Assembly: GCF_900110835.1 (NCBI RefSeq)
Contig: NZ_FOJG01000002.1
Coordinates: 3,178,698-3,242,697, forward strand
DNA: 64,000 nucleotides
Source of the DNA: Chitinophaga arvensicola
GTDB taxonomy: Bacteria; Bacteroidota; Bacteroidia; Chitinophagales; Chitinophagaceae
Direction: 5' to 3'
Shown one piece after another: positions 58,943-64,000 of the stretch. The notes below the pieces were generated by a model. The model did no database searches, was not told the origin of the DNA, and was given only the letters and a program-made list of their open reading frames with translations. A program made the position numbers and the translations under genes. Each line of letters begins with the position of its first letter. Within the stretch, counting starts at the first letter, position 1.

Positions 58943-60365
58943 ATATTTCTCTTCATACGCATTGTATGCTGCCATGGCCACTATTACAGTGGCCTGCAGC
59001 ACGCAGAAAGAACTGGCGCTTCCGGAACGTGTACCCGTTCCCGTTGTACCGGCAAATAATAATGATACCCTCTCGCTGGCCAATTTCACACAGGTATTTA
59101 ATGATCCGAACCTGCGTAGTCTCATTGACACGGCCTTGCGCAACAACTACGACCTGTTATCCGCTGCACAGCGGGTAGCCACGGCGCAGGCCAATCTCAT
59201 GATGGCAAAAAATGCCTGGTTGCCCAGCCTGAACCTGTCGCTGTCGGCTGGTGTGGATAAGTATTCAGACTACTCTTTAAACGGGGTTGGAAATTACGAT
59301 ACCAACCTGTCGCCCAATATCAGCAAGGACCAGCGCATTCCCGGGCCTACCCCGGAGTATTTTGCGGGCCTGAGAAGCAGTTGGGAGATAGATCTCTGGG
59401 GAAAACTGAAAAGTCAGCGGCAGGCTACCTATGCCCGTTTCCTGGCCAGTGAACAGGGCCGCCGACTGCTCACCACACAGATTGTGGCGGGTGTTACCGG
59501 TCTGTATTATGAGCTGACAGCCATGGACAATGAGCTGGCTATCATCCAACGGAATATCGGATTGCAGGAAACTGCGGTAGCGACGGTACATATCCAGAAA
59601 GCCGGCGGGCGCGCTACAGAATTGGCCGTACAACAGTTTACCGCACAGTTGCTGAGTACACAGGCGCTGGCTTTTGGCGTAAAACAGGAAATCGCTTCGC
59701 TGGAAAATCAGCTGAATGCGCTTTTAGGAAGATTCCCCCAGCCCATTGTACGTACGGTGGCAAAAGATGCACAGGCCCTTCCTGATGCAGTGCAGAAAGG
59801 CATTCCGGGCAGCCTGCTGCTGCAACGTCCGGATGTACAACAGGCAGAACTGGAACTGGCCGCTTCCAAAGCCGATGTAAAGGCCGCCAGGGCCGCCTTC
59901 CTGCCGGGACTCACCATTACGCCCTATGCAGGCTTCAATGCCTTCAAAGCAGGGTTGCTGTTTCAATCGCCCGCATCCATTGCCTGGGGCGCAGTGGGCA
60001 ACTTAACGGCTCCCATCTTCAATAAAAAACAGATCAGGGCACAATACAACATCAGTACCGCCAACGCCTATACGGCATTTTACGGTTACCAGCAGGCATT
60101 GGTTAATGGCTACCAGGAAGTAGCTTCTGCTTTGAATAAAGTAGAAAACCAACGGGAAGCCTATACGCTGAAAAATAAAGAGGTATTGGTGTTACAGGAG
60201 GCCGTGTCTACGGCAAATCTTCTTTTCACTACAGGATATGCCAATTACCTGGAAGTAATTACCGCCCAGAAGAATGTGCTGGAAGCGGAACTGGCTTTAG
60301 TGACCACACGCCGGAATGTATACCAGGGAATGGTATCACTGTACCGCGCGTTGGGAGGGAATTAA
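58935..60365 (+). CDS. RND efflux outer-membrane factor (NodT/OprM family)
   Basis: 476 residues. A signal peptide with the lipobox TVAC (Cys near residue 21) indicates a lipoprotein. Two TolC-type OEP repeats, NLRSLIDTALRNNYDLLSAAQRV and the later RPDVQQAELELAASKADVKAARAAF, with long Ala/Gln-rich helices, form the trimeric channel. FLPGLTITPYAGF and IFNKKQIRAQYNISTANAYTAF are family blocks. It completes the adaptor-pump-channel set and would form the exit duct. It is the last gene of the operon, with a hairpin 10 bases after the stop. Confidence 0.95.
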   Translation: MNKYFSSYALYAAMATITVACSTQKELALPERVPVPVVPANNNDTLSLANFTQVFNDPNLRSLIDTALRNNYDLLSAAQRVATAQANLMMAKNAWLPSLNLSLSAGVDKYSDYSLNGVGNYDTNLSPNISKDQRIPGPTPEYFAGLRSSWEIDLWGKLKSQRQATYARFLASEQGRRLLTTQIVAGVTGLYYELTAMDNELAIIQRNIGLQETAVATVHIQKAGGRATELAVQQFTAQLLSTQALAFGVKQEIASLENQLNALLGRFPQPIVRTVAKDAQALPDAVQKGIPGSLLLQRPDVQQAELELAASKADVKAARAAFLPGLTITPYAGFNAFKAGLLFQSPASIAWGAVGNLTAPIFNKKQIRAQYNISTANAYTAFYGYQQALVNGYQEVASALNKVENQREAYTLKNKEVLVLQEAVSTANLLFTTGYANYLEVITAQKNVLEAELALVTTRRNVYQGMVSLYRALGGN

Positions 60366-60374
60366 AAGGAAGAT

Positions 60375-60404
60375 GGTCTTACCCGGAGCTCACCGGGTAA
60401 GACC
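60375..60404. terminator. hairpin between the RND operon and the esterase
   Basis: GGTCTTACCCGG (60375-60386) pairs with CCGGGTAAGACC (60393-60404), 12 bp, loop AGCTCA. No good T-run on either side, so it is a plausible but weak bidirectional terminator. Confidence 0.55.
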
Positions 60405-60413
60405 ACACCTGCC

Positions 60414-61208
60414 CTATTTCTTACGATGCTGGAACAACCAGGGCAACAGGCCTGGTTCTACAAATGCATTATCCCAGCTGTTGTGCCCAACACCGGGGTA
60501 TTCTGTATATTTTTCGTCTGCACCCAATGCCTTCAGTTTGGCATCATAGGCCCGGGATGACTGCACCGGTACTACCTGGTCATCGCCCCCGTGGAAGATC
60601 CACACCGGTACTTTCTTTGCGAAATTGCCCGCTGCTTCCACGTTGCCGGCGCCACAGATCGGGAACGCCGCAGCAAAGAGGTTAGGGCGTTTGGTGATGA
60701 GGTAAAACGTACCCATACCACCGAGCGACAGGCCGCCCAGGTATACGCGTTTCGTATCAATTTTTCCGCTGGCCAGCAGGCTGTCCAGTAATTGATTCAA
60801 TAAAGCGGTAGGCGGCGTAGGATTGCCATCCAGCGGGAATTCCCCCCTTATAACTTTACCGCTGGTATCCCGTTCAAATTTCATGGGCGCCCAGGTCTGG
60901 TTATCCGGGCATTGCGGAAACAATACGAAAGCGGGGTAATTGGCCCGGATGGTATCGCGCAGGAACATACTGCCGCCATGCAGCAGCTGTGCGTTGTTAT
61001 CGCTGCCTCTTTCACCGGAGCCATGCAGGAAAACGATCAGGGGATACTTTTTATGAATGTCGTAATTCGCCGGTGGGAGGAGACGGTACCTCAGCTGGTC
61101 ACCCTTACGGCTAAACGATTCGTAACTATACTCGGAATAATCCTGTGCCACTGCAGCCGTTCCGGCTATCAGCAAACAACCCAGGAAAAAAAGTGTCAGG
61201 TAACGCAT
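60414..61208 (-). CDS. secreted alpha/beta-hydrolase (esterase/peptidase-like)
   Basis: 264 residues. Signal peptide MRYLTLFFLGCLLIAGTAAVA. Alpha/beta hydrolase with the oxyanion motif VFLHGSGERGSDN, nucleophile Ser in YLGGLSLGGMGTFYL, acid in FHGGDDQVVPVQSS, and base His in YPGVGHNSWDNAF, a full Ser-Asp-His triad. It resembles the phospholipase/carboxylesterase and feruloyl-esterase-like PHB-depolymerase group, often acting on polysaccharide esters in Bacteroidota. The substrate is not deducible. Converges with the RND operon and appears monocistronic. Confidence 0.91.
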   Translation of the reverse strand: MRYLTLFFLGCLLIAGTAAVAQDYSEYSYESFSRKGDQLRYRLLPPANYDIHKKYPLIVFLHGSGERGSDNNAQLLHGGSMFLRDTIRANYPAFVLFPQCPDNQTWAPMKFERDTSGKVIRGEFPLDGNPTPPTALLNQLLDSLLASGKIDTKRVYLGGLSLGGMGTFYLITKRPNLFAAAFPICGAGNVEAAGNFAKKVPVWIFHGGDDQVVPVQSSRAYDAKLKALGADEKYTEYPGVGHNSWDNAFVEPGLLPWLFQHRKK

Positions 61209-61244
61209 AACGGGGGATTTTATCCCTAATATACTACCGGGAAT

Positions 61245-62087
61245 TCAGTATTTCAGGGTGAAATGCTGTTTCACTTTAAAATCTTTCCGGAAAAATACCA
61301 GCCCGATAAAAAACAGGTCGATGGTCATGGTCACCTGCGGATGCTCCTGGATGGTATGCCAGGCGGCTTCCATATCAGGCGTCCAGTGGATATCGTCAAA
61401 GATGAAAACGGAGTACTCATCTGCAAACTGCAGGCACTGCTGAAAGTAAGCGAGCGTCGGATCCTTCCGGTGGTTCCCGTCTATGTACACCCAGTCGGGT
61501 AACTGCATCTGTTTGAGTACATCCGGCAGCACGGTGTCGAAGTTGCCGGTTACCTGGGTGATATTACGGATGCCCAGGGATTCAAAATTTTTAGCGGCCC
61601 GGGCAGCTATGTTAGGACACCCTTCAATGGTATAAATGCGGGCATTAGGAGCCGCTTTGGCCATATATGCAGTGGAAAGGCCCATAGAAGTCCCCAGTTC
61701 GAGGATCCTTACCGGCTGGAGGTATTGTATCAGCCGGTAGAATAACTGCCCGAATTTGGGCTGTTTGGCCGCATAACGGGTAATATCCCTCACGCGGCGT
61801 TCCTTACCGGCCGATATCAGAGACCCTGCGCCCAGGTCGGTGACCTGGAGCGTTTCATCGCTCTGCAGCAGTTCTTTGCGCAACTGTTCTATTTCCCGGA
61901 AAGCAGGATGCTGCTTTTTATCCAGCAATACATCCTCTATCAGTGAAAACACGAAAGGAGAATGCACATCATGGCGATTGCCTGATGTAAAATAATATTT
62001 AAGGTACTTTCCGGCTAAATTGTACTGTTGCGCTAAACCCACTGCTATAATTAATTTTAATAGATCTTTCCTTTTACGATGCCCCAC
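61245..62087 (-). CDS. class I SAM O-methyltransferase
   Basis: 280 residues. A helical N-terminal region (KLIIAVGLAQQYNLAGKYLKYYF, possibly membrane-peripheral) precedes a Rossmann methyltransferase domain. The domain has VRILELGTSMGLSTAYMAKA (SAM loop), ARIYTIEGCPNIAARAAKNF, LPDWVYIDGNHRKDPT (metal/acid Asp) and FIFDDIHWTPDMEAAW. This is the pattern of catechol- or sugar-type O-methyltransferases. It overlaps the upstream glycosyltransferase by 31 bases in another frame, so the two are translationally coupled and may decorate the same glycan. Target unknown. Confidence 0.88.
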   Translation of the reverse strand: MGHRKRKDLLKLIIAVGLAQQYNLAGKYLKYYFTSGNRHDVHSPFVFSLIEDVLLDKKQHPAFREIEQLRKELLQSDETLQVTDLGAGSLISAGKERRVRDITRYAAKQPKFGQLFYRLIQYLQPVRILELGTSMGLSTAYMAKAAPNARIYTIEGCPNIAARAAKNFESLGIRNITQVTGNFDTVLPDVLKQMQLPDWVYIDGNHRKDPTLAYFQQCLQFADEYSVFIFDDIHWTPDMEAAWHTIQEHPQVTMTIDLFFIGLVFFRKDFKVKQHFTLKY

Positions 62088-62794
62088 ATATGCAAACGAT
62101 GCTGCAGGGATACTCTCAATACGCCCAGACCGTAAATGGCGCTGCGCTTGAAGTTAATACTGGAGGCTTCATCGAAATATTTAGTAGGACAGGTAATTTC
62201 TGCAATATCGTATCCTTTCATAAATATCTGCGAAACCATTTCATTATCAAACACAAAATCGTCATTATCAGCCATATAGTTGATATTACGCAACACATCC
62301 GCAGAGAAAGTCCGGTAACCGGTATGATATTCACTCAGCTTCTGACCGATCAGGATGTTTTGTGTCAGTGTTAAAAAACGATTAAATATGTACTTATACA
62401 TCGGCATTCCCCCTTTAAGGGCGCCCTTTCCGAGGATCCTGGACCCGAATACCACCGGGTACACATCATTGGCAATAATACTGCACATCGCTACAATGAG
62501 CTTGGGCGTGTACTGGTAGTCGGGATGGAGCATCACCACAATATCAGCTCCCAGCTCCAGCGCCTTGTTGTAGCAGGATTTCTGGTTACCGCCATAACCT
62601 TTGTTCTTGTCATGACGGATCAGGTGCTGAATACCAAGCTGCCTGCCAACGGCAAGGGTGTCGTCTTTACTGGCATCATCTACCAGTACTACCTCATCAA
62701 CTATGTCAAATGGAATCTCCCGGAATGTTTTTTCCAGCGTAAGTGCTGCGTTGTAGGCCGGTAATACAACCACAATCTTTTTGTTATTAAGCAT
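62057..62794 (-). CDS. family 2 glycosyltransferase (polyprenyl-phosphate type)
   Basis: 245 residues, a GT-A domain alone with no C-terminal TM helix. IVVVLPAYNAALTLEKTFREI begins the nucleotide fold and VLVDDASKDDTLAV has the first Asp. MLHPDYQYTPKLI replaces the usual DxD with HPDY, and EYHTGYRTFSADVLRNINY is the acceptor loop common to DPM1-like enzymes, which load a sugar onto a lipid phosphate. TACCTTTG with TTTG 18 bases before it lies upstream. The O-methyltransferase gene follows with a 31-base overlap. The product may be a surface polysaccharide or glycolipid step. Confidence 0.9.
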   Translation of the reverse strand: MLNNKKIVVVLPAYNAALTLEKTFREIPFDIVDEVVLVDDASKDDTLAVGRQLGIQHLIRHDKNKGYGGNQKSCYNKALELGADIVVMLHPDYQYTPKLIVAMCSIIANDVYPVVFGSRILGKGALKGGMPMYKYIFNRFLTLTQNILIGQKLSEYHTGYRTFSADVLRNINYMADNDDFVFDNEMVSQIFMKGYDIAEITCPTKYFDEASSINFKRSAIYGLGVLRVSLQHRLHMWGIVKGKIY

Positions 62795-62816
62795 GAAAGT
62801 GGATCAAATTTGGCAG

Positions 62817-62846
62817 CAAAGGTAACCCACCTGCTGATAATTCAAA
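62817..62846 (-). promoter_or_regulatory. promoter of the glycosyltransferase-methyltransferase pair
   Basis: Reverse-strand TTTG (62846-62843), 18 bases, TACCTTTG (62824-62817). A full match to the Bacteroidota -33/-7 pattern. About 22 bases before the ATG. Confidence 0.65.
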
Positions 62847-62911
62847 ATATATCCGGGAAATGTAATTCAACACCACCTATCATGATTTAATTTTAACTGT
62901 TATTAATTATT

Positions 62912-62919
62912 TATCTTTG
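62912..62919 (+). promoter_or_regulatory. -7 element of the gene at the window end
   Basis: TATCTTTG, about 61 bases before the ATG at 62981, giving a leader of roughly 55 nt. Confidence 0.45.
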
Positions 62920-62980
62920 TGTGATGATGTTTTTGGCATCATATTTTCTTAAATTTTTGTTAACAAAAAGCAAAAACAAC

Positions 62981-64000
62981 ATGTTAAAACACCTACCAAC
63001 GGAGATGATGCATGATAAACGCTTGACTAACAAGCCCGATGAGTCATTACCGTTAGTACACCTGGCTCAAAAATTCCTGACCTCAGGATGGATAAAAGTG
63101 CTACCAGTTCCCCTTGTTTTACTTTTTACTTTCCAGACCGCCTATGCACAAGACCCGGAACTCAAAAGCACCGTGTCCCCTGTTGTCAAAACCCAGGATA
63201 CCACTATCCGCAAACTATTGGAAGAAGTACAGCGCATTACTGATAATGATAAACAGAATTCCAACGCCATCCAGGCACTGCTTCAGGGAAAGGACTTCGA
63301 TAATATGACCAAGTACGACCTGATCAAGAATAATATTATCAATGCCAGCGAAACCTATTACCTGCTTAACAAAAAAATAATAGATCTAAAATCACGTACC
63401 ACTACCAATAATCTCGATGTATTTATCACCTCCCTGAATAACCCGGAAAGTAAAGCGCTCGGGTTCTCCCTAAGTGACCGCATTGTAGAACTGGTAGAAA
63501 AAATTATACTGAAAAATAAAGGAGATAAAGGCGAGAAGAATTCTAAAATTGTAGAATCTACCAAGTCGATTATCAACAGCCCTATTTTCCAGAGCTTTAC
63601 TTCCCTCACACCACCGCTGGCCATCGCCAACTCGGTGATGAACTTCCTGCATAGTGTGAGTGTGAACAACAAACAGATCAATCAGAAGTCATTACAGGAT
63701 TTCGAAAAAGAGCTCAACAAATATGTAGTATATTATACTGCATTAAATGATGCCAACCAGAAATTCGAATATGGTCTCAACTTCAATAAAGATCAGCTCA
63801 GCCTCCTGCAGGACAACCTCTTCGATCACCTGTCGTTTACCGCTACTTCCATGAAGTTCCCGGCGCCACAGAAAGGTAATCAGAGCCTGAGCCAGACCAT
63901 GAACGAATATTTCATCGACTTCCGCAAAGAAAAAGTAGTAGACTACTTCAACAAGCTGGAAGAAAAATATTCCAAAGGCAAACGGATCGACTATGAATCC
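62981..64000 (+). CDS. exported protein of unknown family, cut by the window end
   Basis: The frame from ATG 62981 is open for 340 codons up to 64000 and continues beyond it. ATG 63005 or 63008 are alternative starts. An unusually long polar N-terminus (about 38 residues) precedes a hydrophobic stretch (KVLPVPLVLLFTFQTAYA), then a signal-like AQDPELK junction. The rest is helical, Lys/Asn/Gln-rich and lacks Cys: QDTTIRKLLEEVQRITDNDK, then FDNMTKYDLIKNNIINASE, and EKIILKNKGDKGEKNSKIVE. This suggests a coiled-coil periplasmic or surface protein. No family is recognised. Confidence 0.8.
   Translation, partial: MLKHLPTEMMHDKRLTNKPDESLPLVHLAQKFLTSGWIKVLPVPLVLLFTFQTAYAQDPELKSTVSPVVKTQDTTIRKLLEEVQRITDNDKQNSNAIQALLQGKDFDNMTKYDLIKNNIINASETYYLLNKKIIDLKSRTTTNNLDVFITSLNNPESKALGFSLSDRIVELVEKIILKNKGDKGEKNSKIVESTKSIINSPIFQSFTSLTPPLAIANSVMNFLHSVSVNNKQINQKSLQDFEKELNKYVVYYTALNDANQKFEYGLNFNKDQLSLLQDNLFDHLSFTATSMKFPAPQKGNQSLSQTMNEYFIDFRKEKVVDYFNKLEEKYSKGKRIDYES

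Overview
The window is chromosomal DNA of a Bacteroidota bacterium, most likely a Chitinophaga or close relative (Chitinophagaceae). The evidence is the family content (DUF4136 lipoprotein, DUF1343/NamZ, stand-alone MacB/FtsX permease, CarboxypepD_reg-like secreted protein, cysteine-rich CWC protein), the near absence of Shine-Dalgarno sequences, and repeated Bacteroidota-type promoters (TAnnTTTG about 7 bases before the inferred start, sometimes with an upstream TTTG). The taxon is an inference from families and style, not from a marker gene. Layout: 1-4.5 kb holds tRNA-Gly(GCC), a PepSY membrane protein, a small membrane protein, a GT2 glycosyltransferase, an orphan sensor kinase and tRNA-Leu(GAG). 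4.7-18 kb is mostly housekeeping: a DUF2130 coiled-coil protein with a possible PD-(D/E)xK nuclease core, a HAD phosphatase, a lipoprotein and a beta-barrel, ApbE, a glutaryl-CoA-type dehydrogenase, a YciI protein, PyrF, a PaiB-like protein, Mrp, 3-hydroxybutyryl-CoA dehydrogenase and a large FtsX-type permease. 18.2-27.2 kb is the accessory part: a leftward cluster of VgrG, an unrecognised 456-residue protein, a 1442-residue Rhs/YD-repeat effector with a PAAR-like N-terminus and a 123-residue variable C-terminus, then two small unrecognised genes that are candidate immunity genes. No T6SS sheath, tube or baseplate genes are present, so this reads as a satellite effector cassette loaded by an apparatus encoded elsewhere. 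27.4-43.9 kb returns to core genes: YigZ, RibD, PrmC, ExbD/ExbB, PepT, MetE, a CWC protein, an FKBP isomerase, a NamZ-like muramidase, Fmt, a LysM protein, an RsmF-type rRNA methyltransferase and a three-gene pyridine nucleotide transhydrogenase (pntA1-pntA2-pntB). 44.0-53.9 kb is a divergent locus with every enzyme from glutamyl-tRNA to protoheme: hemH-hemG leftward and hemA-hemC-hemD-hemE-hemF-hemB-hemL rightward. The divergent region carries spaced direct repeats that could be an operator. 54.0-60.4 kb is an RND efflux operon (adaptor, pump, outer-membrane factor) preceded by a small secreted protein. 60.4-64 kb has an esterase, an overlapping glycosyltransferase/methyltransferase pair and a gene cut by the window end. 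Intergenic regions are short. Only the hemH-hemA gap slightly exceeds 300 bases. Start codons were moved inward from the longest open frame wherever an ATG matched the family N-terminus, a signal peptide or a promoter/terminator position. Each such change is noted.
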